Below, one piece after another: positions 1 through 9,930 of a stretch of 64,000 nt of DNA. The stretch lies in the NCBI GenBank assembly GCA_030386875.1, contig CM059560.1:31366183-31430182 (forward strand). The letters run 5' to 3'. The notes beneath the pieces are model-generated. The model was not told the DNA's origin, made no database searches, and saw nothing but the letters and a program-made list of their open reading frames with translations. The translations under genes and the position numbers were made by a program. Source of the DNA: Morinoia aosen (taxonomy: Eukaryota; Arthropoda; Malacostraca; Amphipoda; Talitridae). The stretch's first letter is position 1. Every line of letters begins with the position of its first letter.

Positions 1-2509
1 CGTGATGTATTGGTGATGAACCGGAGTGCTTTGTTTTGGACTTTTTGTAGCTTGGAAATGGCAGTTGGAGACAATGTGTGGAGTGGGATAGCTGGATAGA
101 TGAGTGCTGATCTGACGAATGATAGGTATAATTTGCGTTTTGTTATCTGTGAAAGGTGCATAAATCTATACAGTTTGCTCAAGTTGCTGAATCCTATTGC
201 CTATCGAATTGCTATTTGAGGTGAAAATCCATGTGTTGAAAAGTTTAGACCTAGAATTTTGCCTTTATTGGAGTATGGAAAATGTTGATCCTCTATGAAG
301 ATGTCTGCGGTTTTGATTCTGCTGATTGGAATTATCTTAAATTTTTTGACGTTGGTGGAAATTTTCCATCTGGCTTCGAAATTGTTAATTTGTTGTATGG
401 CATGCTGTGTTTGTTGTGCTGCAAAGTTCGGAGTGTAACGGCCAGCAGAAATTTGGGTGATGTCGTCGGCAAAGCATATGTAATCAGTATTGGGTATTGG
501 TTCCGGAATGTCATGAGTATAGAAACTATATAATGTCGGCGATAAACAAGCTCCCTGTGGTACCCCAGTTTGCAGTATAAATGATGGACCTATGAAATTG
601 CCTATTCTTATTGATGCGCTCCTGTCTGTTAAGTAGTCGGCCAGTGTCCGTAAAAATAATGGATGAATTCCAGATTGTGAGAGTTTGAATATCAATCCTA
701 AGTGCCATACCTTGTCAAAAGCCTTGGTTACGTCTCTGAGAACTATGTCTATGGTAAATTTATTTGCTAGATTTATTGCTATTGTTTCGGTAAACGTTGC
801 CAAGGCGGTGTGGGTACCCCTGCATCTCCTAAAACCATGCTGTCTATTGTTGTATAAGTTGTTGATGGTCAAATGGTCTGTAAGTCTATTGTTGAGTATC
901 TTATCCAAAAGTTTGCCATGGATGTCTAATAGAGATATTGGTCGGTAGTTCTGCACCTGTTTTTGAGACGTGAGGGGTTTTGGGAGAAAAATCATAATGG
1001 CGTGTTTGAGACTGTCTGGGAAGTAGCCTGCTGAGATGGAGTTATTGAAGATATTTAACAAGTATTGTAACATATTAATCGGTAGGTTTTTTTTTGAAGG
1101 GTAGTTATGCCAGTTGGACCTGGAGCTTTCTGCTTGAAAGATCTCAATGTCTGTTTTAACTCATCTATTGTTATGGGGGGGAAATGAAGTTGGTCAAGTC
1201 TGTTGGTATTGCCGGTATGATATGGTATTACTTGCTCTGATATATTGGTCATGTGTTCCTTTACTGCATTGATATGGTCTAAGTCAAATCCTTCGTCGTC
1301 ATCTGTCTCGGTAAAAATATTTTCCCAGTGCTGTCTGAATACCACTTCCTTTTCTTGCGGAGTGTGTAGTTCTTTTTTGTTATGAATTAGGTATGGGATT
1401 GTTTGTTTGTTGTTGTAGCCTATCATCCTCTTAATTGACGACCAGAATATCTTGGGATCTTCCTGCAATTCTAATGATTGAACTAAAGTATTCCAAGTTT
1501 GTGCGTATGCCTGTTTGTATAGGTTTAGTATTTGCCGTCTGAGATTGATGAGAAGTCTATAGAGTTCTCTGTTTGTTCCGTTGATGTGAATATAATCTAT
1601 TGTATGTTGGTATCTGACTTGAGTACGGAGTATTTCGGGTGTAGGTTTTATTCCGGGAATAGTTCTATAGGTTATATTTGGAATGGCAGTTTTTGTGGCT
1701 CTGTGAATATGCTCGGTCCACTTCTCCAGATGATCATCTATTTCTTCTAACGTTGGTTCTTCTTGCATATCGGGGGATACCACGGCTAGTTGTTCTCTGT
1801 ATTTCCTCCAATCTGCTCTATGATATTGCTTTCTTGGTTTGATGGGAATCTGAATCGGGTTTGCTGTTATGGTTGCTATTATAGGGATATGGTCAGAAGG
1901 TGTTACAGGTCCTGGTTGAAAAAAGATATTATGGTAGGCTAATGGGTTCTGTAGAGCAATGTCTGGTGTAGAGGTGCTTCTGTGGGTGATCATTGTGGGA
2001 AAATATGGACCTACGTGAATACATTTTTGTCTCTCTATCAGGTAGTGAAGATGGTTTCCTCTTCTGTTGTTATGTGAGTTTCCTATGGTTCTATGGGATG
2101 CATTGATGTCGCCAATGAAATATACCGGGTTTGGTCTGTTGAATAATGTGTGAAAATCTGCAAAGTGAAGGTAATCGACTCTCGGTGGGGTGTAAGTTGT
2201 GCCTATTGTAAGTGGTCCTTGAAGTGTTTCAACGGTGACTGCCATCATGTCTGAGTAGAAATTGTCGTGAAGTCTGTATGGAATGTTCTTTTTTATTGCA
2301 ATTGCAGCCCCTGCATGTTGTTCATTTGTCTTGTTTGCGTAAAAAGTACTGTAGTTGAAAATTTTCATATGTTTATCTCCTGTTAGGCTGTGAGCGTTTA
2401 TTAGAATTATGTCAGGATCTATGTGGTTGTAGATATTGGTTAGGGCTATTTTGTTAGTGTTCCAGCACTGTACGTTGTGTTGTACTACTGTCAATTTGCG
2501 TAGATTCAT
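1..2509 (-). pseudogene. LINE ORF2: endonuclease-reverse transcriptase with frameshift and nonsense codon
   Basis: ORF2 starts at the ATG at 2507-2509, overlapping the ORF1 stop. Residues 1-220 are an AP-endonuclease-like domain (QHNVQCW near the start, IGDINASHR, and PSDHIPII at its end), which would nick target DNA. The frame then runs into the RT start motif KAPGPTGI and is lost at a nine-A run (1087-1095 on the plus strand). The RT continues in another frame from about 1090 down: NYRPISLLD, HGFRRCRGTHTA, LRDVTKAFDKVW (motif A Asp), GVPQGACLSP (motif B) and the catalytic FADD about 200 codons after the ATG at 1073. A TAG at 201-203 interrupts it. The same frame stays open to base 1 with thumb-like sequence (LYLSFVRSALIY). 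The stop is therefore premature, not the natural end. Confidence 0.88.
2506..2509 (-). promoter_or_regulatory. ATGA stop/start overlap between LINE ORF1 and ORF2
   Basis: The ORF1 TGA (2506-2508) and ORF2 ATG (2507-2509) share two bases within AAATGAATC. Overlaps of this kind are known in several insect LINEs, where ORF2 is made by termination and reinitiation. That mechanism is inferred here. Confidence 0.6.
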
Positions 2510-4167
2510 TTTGTAGGGGGAATATTTTTAGGTTTTTTGGTTGCTGTGATCATTGATTGGTGTCTGGGCAACGCTATGAATTGATCGTGTGGTATTATGT
2601 TTATTTTGATCCGGGTGAATTGAACTCTTTTTGCAAATATGTATTCCAGGAGTGTCGCTGATCTCATATCCTGCACTGAGAATTTTAACCCGCTTCCATT
2701 GTCTTTCTTTAGCTCAGATATAAACCAGTCTGCGTCTGGTTCTTCTGGTATTGTTGATCGGTCCTGAAAGTTGCGGTACAGTTTAATGGGGTGGCTATGT
2801 TTCTTGTCTATGACTATTGTTGAATTATCTGTTTCCTCGCTGATCCTCCTCTTTTGTCTAAGGTCGGTCTCTATATCAAATTCTGTTTCTGTTTGAGTAT
2901 CCATGGTTTCTTCCACTAGGTGGTGTTCAGGAGGAGTTGCTTGTGTGGTTGGTGTTCCATTGTTGCTATAATAAAAGTTGAAAATAGCAGTCGAGTCTCG
3001 GTCTGGGAAAGTTGTATCTATGTTAAAGTTGTCTTTGAGGGATTGGGACAGAATATTGCCAAATTTCTTTGTTCTGTCTAATGCTGCTATGTGTGCCTCT
3101 AGTATTAAGGCTGTAAGTTTAATATGCGTATGGTTGGTGAGGGTTAGGGTGTGTTGCGGTGGATTTGTCTGTTGGATTGCTTGTTTGGCTATTTCAGCGT
3201 AAGTACTATTAGTTTGTTGCTGTTTTTTCAACTGTTCCTCTTCCCGTTTTAGTTTAACGATGTTTTTTCTGTACGGACAGCTAGCTGCGAGTGTTCTATG
3301 TGGTCCTTGGCAGTTTAGGCATTGTTTCAGAGTGTTAGTGCAGTTTTGATATGTGTGTTCCTGGGATGAACACTCAGAACAGAACTGGGAACTTTGTGTG
3401 CATTGAAAGGTGGGGTGATCTTCGAACTTGTAACATTTATAGCACATCAAGATGTGGGTGTACTCTTCCTGTTCGCATTGGTGGGATGTGATTTTTGTAT
3501 GGAACATATAAAACCCGTCTCTGAGTATCCTTTGCGCTGTTACTGTGTCTGTTGTCACTATTTTAAGCAGGTGGGTGTAATTTTTTATTTTGATTATGTC
3601 TGTTACTTTTAACCAATTGTTTTGATTTTCAATCTCATTTTTTATTTCGTCTGTAGGTCTCACACCAATATCAGAGTCAATTTGTCGAACGAATATGGTC
3701 CTTTTAGCTCTTAAGTCAGGTGGTATTGCCGGAACCAGGTTTAATTTTTCAAATACTTGGGTGGCCTTAGGAGATGTTAGTTTGTCTTCTGCATTGGTAT
3801 CATCAGTCACAGCATAGAATCCGTTTTTGGTGCTTGTTAGCCGGATGAGGGGGGCATTCAGTTCTTTAAAAGTGGCTTCGAAGATTTTTGCTTTGTCTGT
3901 CTGTTTGGAGGTGTCAATGGTCTTAAGTTGGACACGATATGTTGGTGTTTTAGTTGGTCGAGGATTCGGAAAGGAGGCTGTCAGCGGTTCTGGAGGGTGT
4001 AAGATAGTCGGTGGCGCAGAAGCCGGCCCGGACTTCCCAGAAAAGGAATCGGATCTAGTCCGTGAAGTGGAACGGCCCGAAGGCTGGAGAAAAGGGGCAC
4101 GGGGTGGTCGACTACCCGGTCCTCCACGACCACCCCCAGCCCCCCTCCCCCGCTCAGGGGGGGGCAT
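2506..4167 (-). CDS. LINE ORF1, gag-like protein with three CCHC knuckles
   Basis: About 553 residues from the ATG at 4165-4167; the frame is open a little further upstream to a TGA near 4201, but with no earlier ATG. ORF1 proteins of Jockey-type elements coat the element RNA. The first 25 residues are rich in Gly, Arg and Pro. After a proline/serine-rich linker, a folded region (about residues 75-235) contains segments such as FYMFHTKI typical of insect LINE gag proteins. Zinc knuckles sit at about residues 242-256 (CYKC...HPTFQC), 263-276 (CSEC...HTYQNC) and 283-297 (CLNC...C). The tail is acidic and Thr-rich. The reading frame is undamaged. Its TGA overlaps the ORF2 start by two bases. Confidence 0.88.
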   Translation of the reverse strand: MPPPERGRGAGGGRGGPGSRPPRAPFLQPSGRSTSRTRSDSFSGKSGPASAPPTILHPPEPLTASFPNPRPTKTPTYRVQLKTIDTSKQTDKAKIFEATFKELNAPLIRLTSTKNGFYAVTDDTNAEDKLTSPKATQVFEKLNLVPAIPPDLRAKRTIFVRQIDSDIGVRPTDEIKNEIENQNNWLKVTDIIKIKNYTHLLKIVTTDTVTAQRILRDGFYMFHTKITSHQCEQEEYTHILMCYKCYKFEDHPTFQCTQSSQFCSECSSQEHTYQNCTNTLKQCLNCQGPHRTLAASCPYRKNIVKLKREEEQLKKQQQTNSTYAEIAKQAIQQTNPPQHTLTLTNHTHIKLTALILEAHIAALDRTKKFGNILSQSLKDNFNIDTTFPDRDSTAIFNFYYSNNGTPTTQATPPEHHLVEETMDTQTETEFDIETDLRQKRRISEETDNSTIVIDKKHSHPIKLYRNFQDRSTIPEEPDADWFISELKKDNGSGLKFSVQDMRSATLLEYIFAKRVQFTRIKINIIPHDQFIALPRHQSMITATKKPKNIPPTK

Positions 4168-4330
4168 AGCAGCTAACACACCGATTAACAGTAGTACAAA
4201 TCAACAAGATCACCAAAAAGCACAAAAAGAAGAAAAATAAATAGAAATGATCGCAAGAAATAATAGACGAGGCAATCACCCCTATATAGCTACAATAATA
4301 GTAGCTTACCTCTTACTCCCAAGACAAAAG

Positions 4331-5065
4331 TAAGGCTATTTATGAGACAGTACAATTCCCAAGGGGACCAAAACCTTCTCCAAGCAGAGAGCACACAGCG
4401 AAGCACACATCCACTCGGCACGGTAACCGGAGTGACCACAATTTCGCCTCGCGACTATGAGAAAAGGTGCCCGTAAGCTACAACGGCTTCCTGCCTCCAG
4501 CACCACAGGCCCACAAATTCGCGACCAATCAGGACTCACGCCCGGACTCAAGGCTTGCACTCGAGGCCTACATAAGGCGACCCCAACAAGGCTCGCACTC
4601 ACTCAAGCCCTCGTCCTCGTTCAAGTCACATCTCCAGCACCAGCCTCTGTTCCTGCATCTAGCTTCCGAGATCGACTTTATCTCTCGCGTACCTGCACCA
4701 AGCTCCGGAGACCGGCCCTGCCTATCGACGCCCCAAGGTGTTGCACGGTCTTAAAACCTAGTAGCGTCTTGACGCTTCAAGGTGTTTCAAAGCCTTAAAC
4801 AAGTCACGTTGCAACGCCCCGCGCCGGCGTCGTCGGCCAAGCCGCTCTACGACGTCTCTCGCCCGCTCCGGCCGGCTAGCCTCGCCGTAGCTACTTACCA
4901 GCTACAGCGGTGAACCGCGTGACGGCTGGGCCCGACCCTGCTGACTAGCCTCGTCTCGGCGCCCCGCTAGCACTAGCTGACCTGTTCGTAACAGTGGCAC
5001 GACGTAGCACCAATCATCACGTCTCGCCGCTGCGTTCGTAAGTAGCGTCCTCGCGGACGTTACCC
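4331..5065. other. GC-rich block upstream of the LINE, promoter- or LTR-like, unidentified
   Basis: Composition changes abruptly from AT-rich to clearly GC- and CpG-rich. On the plus strand a TATA-like CATAAGG near 4572 is followed about 30 bp on by a CACTCACTCAAG initiator-like run, and similar short segments (gcgtcttgacgcttcaaggtg) recur near 4735-4795. The open frames here overlap one another and have no recognisable domain. It may be part of the LINE 5' region, a fragment of a large LTR, or host CpG-rich DNA. I cannot choose between these. Confidence 0.35.
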
Positions 5066-5069
5066 GCTA

Positions 5070-5815
5070 TTGGTGCTTGTTTCATTCATTACGTAATTCT
5101 CGCATAGTATTGTATTTCAATCATCACGTATTAATGCTATTCTCGCATAGGATTGTGTTTCAATCATTGCGTAATTTATGTCATTTTCGAATAGGATTGT
5201 ATTTCAATCATCACATATTAGTACTATTCTCGCATAGGATTGTGTTTCAATCATTGCGTCATTCCCGAATAGGAGTGTGCTTCAATCATCACGTATTTGT
5301 GCTATTCTCGCATAGGATTGTGTTTCAATCATTACGTCATTCCCGAATAGGATTGTGCTTCAATCATCACGTATTTGTGCTATTCTCGCATAGGATCGTG
5401 TTTCAATCATTACGTAATTTATGTCATTTTCGAATAGGATTGTATTTCAATCATCACGTATTAGTACTATTCTCGCATAGGATTGTGTTTCAATCATTAC
5501 GTCATTCCCGAATAGGATTGTGCTTCAATCATCACGTATTTGTGCTATTCTCGCATAGGGTTGTGTTTCAATCATTACGTCATTCCCGAATAGGATTGTG
5601 CTTCAATCATCACGTATTTGTGCTATTCTCGCATAGGATTAAGTTTCAAGTTAGGTCATTCTCGAATAGGATTGTACTTCAATCACCACATATTTGCACT
5701 ATTCTCACATAGGATTGTGCTTCAATCATTACGTACTTCTCGAATAGTATTGTATTTCAACCATCACGTATTAGTGCTGTGTTCCAATCATTACGTAATT
5801 TACGAGTAACGAACA
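5070..5815. repeat. Minisatellite with 78/87-bp higher-order unit
   Basis: The array alternates two related half-units. One runs aatcattacgtcattcccg then aataggattgtgcttc (35 bp; a 44-bp variant reads aatttatgtcatttt). The other runs aatcatcacgtatttgtgct then attctcgcataggattgtgtttc (43 bp). Together they give 78-bp units (87 bp with the longer half), about nine in all, with a few base changes between copies. Both unit lengths are multiples of three, so one plus-strand frame stays open for 211 codons (5077-5712) and reads as a periodic HHVFVLFSHRI peptide. There is no signal peptide or known domain, so I treat the frame as a by-product of the repeat. Confidence 0.85.
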
Positions 5816-6571
5816 GTGCTCATAGTAGTCACCGAGGGCCCAGTGTGATGGTCCGTGTTCCGTGTACCTAACAGTCACCAATATAATTACCGTGTTACCC
5901 CCGTGTTGTCCATATCCTGCCGAATACGGTTGTACCTCAGGCACTCGCTTCGGGCTATCCTATCACGAAAAAGGTAGCTCAAAGCCTGCCCGAAGCGTGT
6001 TGCAGCCTGGGGGAGAACACCACAACACATTCGTTGGCAGTTTGATCGAGCAATTTTTTACAGCTGAACCATATAAATTACTCAAAAGATACTTTAACAA
6101 CCGACTAGGTAAGTATTTCGTTCGCACAAGTTTAAAAATTCACTGAATTCTACCATACTAACTTTTTTCGCTAATTCCCATCACTAAAAACTGCCAAACT
6201 GTGATTGAACATGCAACATTTGTATTTAAGCACGAGGAGAGGATAATTGCTCACAAACTGCGTAGCAGAATATGAACAATGCATTCGTTTTTGTTACGCG
6301 GAATTTGAAATTCTAGCCGCGGATTATTTAAATTTAAAATGAGTTGATTGATATCCGTGAGTACAAAAACGTGGACACAGGTCACTGAGTTCATTTTTCT
6401 GTTTTAAGGCACCAAATGAAAGTACTGTAATGTTATTCCAGCGGCCTTTGATCGTTTGTTCTAGAATTCGGCTAATGATACGCACAGCGTAAAATATTCA
6501 GCCTGCTACGCAACCACAAAAACTTGCTAAGCTACCGCAATTTTTTATCGGAGAGGCAACGGAGTATTCGG
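5816..6571. other. Spacer with a GC stem-loop (5946-5997); otherwise nothing identified
   Basis: The segment after the minisatellite contains a perfect 10-bp inverted pair, CGCTTCGGGC at 5946-5955 and GCCCGAAGCG at 5988-5997, with a 32-base loop. A donor-like AGGTAAGT lies near 6108. The short frame at 5862-6146 has no recognisable domain. From about 6150 the sequence is AT-rich and I see no gene. Confidence 0.4.
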
Positions 6572-6574
6572 TCA

Positions 6575-6748
6575 GCCAAAGGAACTGTTCGGAGGTAAAG
6601 CTTCTGTTTCTGATATTAGTTCTGTTGCCTGCTGCTGTTGGTACTGGCGGCGCTGATAAAACCGTTGCAGTCCCTCTAACTGTTGTGGCAGCAAGAACTG
6701 TTGCAGCTGCTGCTGTCGCAATTGCCGCTGCCAGGGATTGATGAAATT
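6575..6748 (-). other. Glutamine-rich open stretch (possible exon)
   Basis: Minus-strand frame of 58 codons between TAA (6749-6751) and TGA (6572-6574), reading NPWQRQLRQQQLQQFLLPQQ and on through RRQYQQQQ to ETEALPPNSSFG. It lacks an ATG. A possible acceptor (ccctggcag) lies inside its 5' end. The opposite strand is also open and reads as Ala/Val/Leu, as expected for interrupted CAG repeats. It could be the last exon of a Gln-rich protein or a degenerate CAG tract. Confidence 0.25.
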
Positions 6749-6775
6749 TTATTTATTCACGTTTCAGCCTAGCCT

Positions 6776-8530
6776 CACGCTGACGATGCCACTGTAAAGC
6801 TCGTGAAGTTACTACTGCTTTTGTTCCTCGTGATGCTGAGTGTGAGAGTGTCGCGTTATTGCAATGACTCCACCATGATATTATAGAAATATTTCTATGC
6901 CAGTTTTAATATTGTGCTCATTTTAATTCCATTATTTTTATTTCTACGTGATGAAGCCTTTCAAATGATAAATAATTTATTCTTCCGAATTCAGAAGATA
7001 GTAACGTTTGATATTCGATTCCTCGCACTTGACTTGGGACGCTCGACTTTTGTTTCTGTTAGACCCTTCGGCCCTTTTGTTTCACATACCTCATCCCACT
7101 GCTTTATTCTTGCTCCTATTAACATTTTTTATTTTTTTTTACTAATATTGTTCTTTCGTTGAGTTTCTTCTCGTCGCATGCAAATATTTTCCATATCAAA
7201 TCAACGATGAACTACTTAAGTATTGCTCGCAGTCAAAAACTGTTCAATATTGACCACAAAACAAATATTCGTGCGCGCAACAGCTCACTTCGAAGTTTTT
7301 ACGCAAGAAAAGGCCAGTTCAAGTCTTCATTAAGATGCTCAGAAATTTTGACCTCCTACCAAGCAAGTGTGTGCCTTTTTCTATTACTTCCTTCGTCTCA
7401 TAACATCTTGGTACTCTCACTCACTGTATATTGCTGAAGATTGAACGCTCAATTCCACGAATTAAGACAAAATATTTCCGTCATTAGGAGCAAATGCTTA
7501 CCTTTTTATGAGCAAGTGTTAACTTTTAATAGTTCAAGGCTTAGAAAATGAAGGTGAGTTGAGAACATTCGTTGCGTTTACTGTCTGGAAACTAGGATAA
7601 AATGCAAGTCAGTTTTCTTTGTAAGATTTCAGCAGCGACTAAAATAAAAGCGTTGAAATCACTGTAGGTACGTACAATTTCCATAGATCTGCACCTCCTA
7701 ATAGTTGAAGGTAATGTAGGTAAAGTTAATAGCTAATGAGTAACTATTTAGCGTTAAAATATAGGTTCATTTCACAGTGCAGCTAAACAATTTCTTGGGT
7801 TCAGTTTCAGAAAAAAGGAATGCCAAGTTTTCCTTCAATGATCATGTAAGGAAATAATAACTCTTTCTTCACATATTCATGCACAAAATTACTTTAAGTA
7901 CTGCAAAATGGCTAGAAAAATGTTCAAAGAGCTTCAGCAACTCTGCGTTTCGTTTTCGCCCTTCACAACTTCAGCATTCCGATCTACTGAGCTGAACCGA
8001 AACCAACGTTTTTTGCTTCGAAAAAATGACCGATGTTCTTCTAAAGGTCATCGGCGGCGTTAGGTCAAGTTTTCAGTTACCGCATCTGAATCCTAGCAAA
8101 CGCAAATGCAAATTGAAATGAACGCTACTAAGCTCGTATTAAAATATTCTTTATCTACCTACCATTAAAATTCTTTTTCTTAAAATTAACATGTTAGAGA
8201 AAAACTCAGCTATTTATCTCAACCTCAGCCAGAAGAATCATCCTGTACACGTGCACTTGACCGCACTTACCCGTGTGTTGGAACTGCTATTTTTGAAAGC
8301 TGTCTCTGTGTAAGCCTCTGTGAGTGTGGGATCAACACTGCCCTCTCCCTGCCTAATGGCATCAATAATTGTATGACTAAACGATTTGACCTGACAGGCT
8401 GAGTTACTGGACATTAACGCTGGAACTGTGCGAGCAGCACCGCGTCTGACACCCTAAACTGCGCAAATTTTACGTACGTGGCGTTGCGTGATCTCCTCAG
8501 CTTGATGTTGACGAACATGCCATATTGCTG
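6776..8530. other. AT-rich spacer, no gene recognised
   Basis: Only short open frames without domains or convincing splice sites are present (for example 6914-7162 and 7159-7437). I see no inverted-repeat ends or transposase fragments. Confidence 0.4.
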
Positions 8531-8539
8531 CCACTTTAT

Positions 8540-8720
8540 TCTCCTCAGAGGAGGCAGTGATGGCGCACACTTTCCTTTGTTCACGGAGGCAGTGTTAGCT
8601 TTCATCTGCTTCATTTAAGAATGCGGTGTTTGTTTTCATTTACTACGTCTCAAGAGGCAGTGTTTGCTTCCCCTTAAGTTCGTTTATGGAGGGAGAGATT
8701 GTCTCTAATTTACTCTGCCT
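8540..8720. repeat. Short imperfect tandem repeat with gaggcagtg core
   Basis: Cores gaggcagtgatgg, gaggcagtgttag, gcggtgtttg and gaggcagtgtttg recur at irregular 35-60 bp spacing between T-rich linkers. About four diverged copies. Confidence 0.45.
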
Positions 8721-9800
8721 CAGAAGTTAGAGATAGTCGATGCACTACGATACTTTGCTATAGGGTGAAGGCAGCAATTGATGTCTGCTCTGTAAAAAAA
8801 CACTCGAGATATATTTCACAAATTTCCTAGCAAATGTATTCGATTATTCAATGAAACCCTTTCTGAGTTTAACTAATGACATAAATGTAGGGTGCATACA
8901 ACTGAGACTCAAGTGTAAGTTTCTGAATTCGTTGGGCAGTAATTTTTCGAATATAATATTCATAAGTTTTATTTACAGTAATTTCTAATTTTTTTGCTAA
9001 AAACGTGAAACTCTGAGGTACAAATTAATAGATTTTGAAGAAGGGATGACGCGTAAAAATTTCATTTCAAAATTTGTAAAAAAGATTCAAAAATCGTCAT
9101 ACAAACTTTATCATGTGTAAATTTCAAACAGTTTGATGTGTGTTAAAGTCCCAAGTACGCTCACTAATTTACTATTGCGCGTGTGACAGACATTTTTCGT
9201 ACCGGAATTTTAGTGAAGTAGGAAAAATTTCCAAACTCGACCCTATCTTAGTCGCTGTTCTTTTTTTGGCGGCTGCACTATGCCGTGCTCCTTCAATGAA
9301 CGCTTCTATTTTTATATTCACGATTGGTTTCGTGCTATTGGGCTGAAGTTACAGTACACACTTGCAAAAATGTTTCAATGCACATTTTTATTATTATAGG
9401 GACAGAATAAGGAATTTCTAGCAAAAAAATATATAACACAATTATTTAAAAAAGGAAATGAAACGTTGATTATAACACATATTTTAAGAAATAACGCATG
9501 TATATACTTGACGTTTAGAATGAGAGCTACGTGAGAGTGTGTGTGAAGTGTTGGTACAGCAGAGGGGGGATTGATGGTGTAGGGACATTCATTAAGGCCT
9601 TATACATATATATATATAAAACGGTCCACCCGTCGCAGGTGGTTCTAAAACCTGACAGCCTCGGTAATCGGTAAACAAAGGTCGGCAGTAGTTTGTTTTA
9701 TTCAAAATTGATGTCAAAATAAAAAATCGGTGAATAAAACGTAGCACTACATTCTGAGGATATCAGTTTAAATCTTGCTCAGTCAATATTTCAATGCGCC
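8721..9800. other. AT-rich spacer with TA microsatellite
   Basis: Contains a short (TA)n tract near 9602-9620. No gene or transposon domain is recognised; the 68-codon frame at 9140-9346 has no family match that I know. Confidence 0.4.
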
Positions 9801-9930
9801 ACACTTGCGTCTTGATATTAAACACTTGGTATTTTATATTATGAACACTTGATATTTCACACTTGATATTTGATATTATGAACACTTGATATTTTACACT
9901 TGATATTTGACATTGTGCACACTAGATATT
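9801..9930. repeat. cacttgatatt tandem repeat
   Basis: The motif cacttgatatt, with linkers such as ttatattatgaa and ttgatattatgaa, recurs about seven times (acacttgcgtcttgatatt, cacttggtatttt, cacttgatatttcacacttg and so on). A diverged minisatellite with an irregular 16-26 bp period. Confidence 0.6.

Larger units (their letters stand above)
1..4330 (-). mobile_element. Jockey-like non-LTR retrotransposon, cut by window start
   Basis: The minus strand carries the two-ORF layout of a LINE: a CCHC nucleic-acid-binding ORF1 followed by an ORF2 with an AP-type endonuclease and then a reverse transcriptase. No LTR, protease or integrase is seen, and RT motifs such as FADD and NYRPISLL fit the Jockey/I group. 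The 3' end (RT thumb, 3' UTR, tail) lies beyond base 1, so no target-site duplication can be read. The 5' boundary is uncertain: 5' UTR-like AT-rich sequence extends to roughly 4330, where composition jumps to GC-rich. ORF1 is intact and ORF2 has only two lesions, so the copy looks fairly young but not autonomous. Clade assignment is by motif recognition, not a tree. Confidence 0.9.

Noticed and set aside
282..948. Plus-strand ORFs over the LINE reverse transcriptase
   Set aside because: They lie opposite the RT, which carries conserved motifs in the correct order on the minus strand.
3827..4240. 137-codon plus-strand ORF opposite LINE ORF1
   Set aside because: Its Gly/Pro-rich text is the complement of the Gly/Arg head of ORF1. 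No independent evidence.
5077..5712. 211-codon ORF as a repetitive protein gene
   Set aside because: It coincides with a DNA minisatellite whose units are multiples of three. There is no signal peptide, domain or gene context.
5070..5815. CRISPR-like array
   Set aside because: Repeats and spacers are related to each other and the unit is a two-part minisatellite in a eukaryotic genome. No cas genes are present.
5946..5997. Stem-loop as a hammerhead ribozyme
   Set aside because: The conserved CTGATGA and GAAA core elements are not present in the right order.
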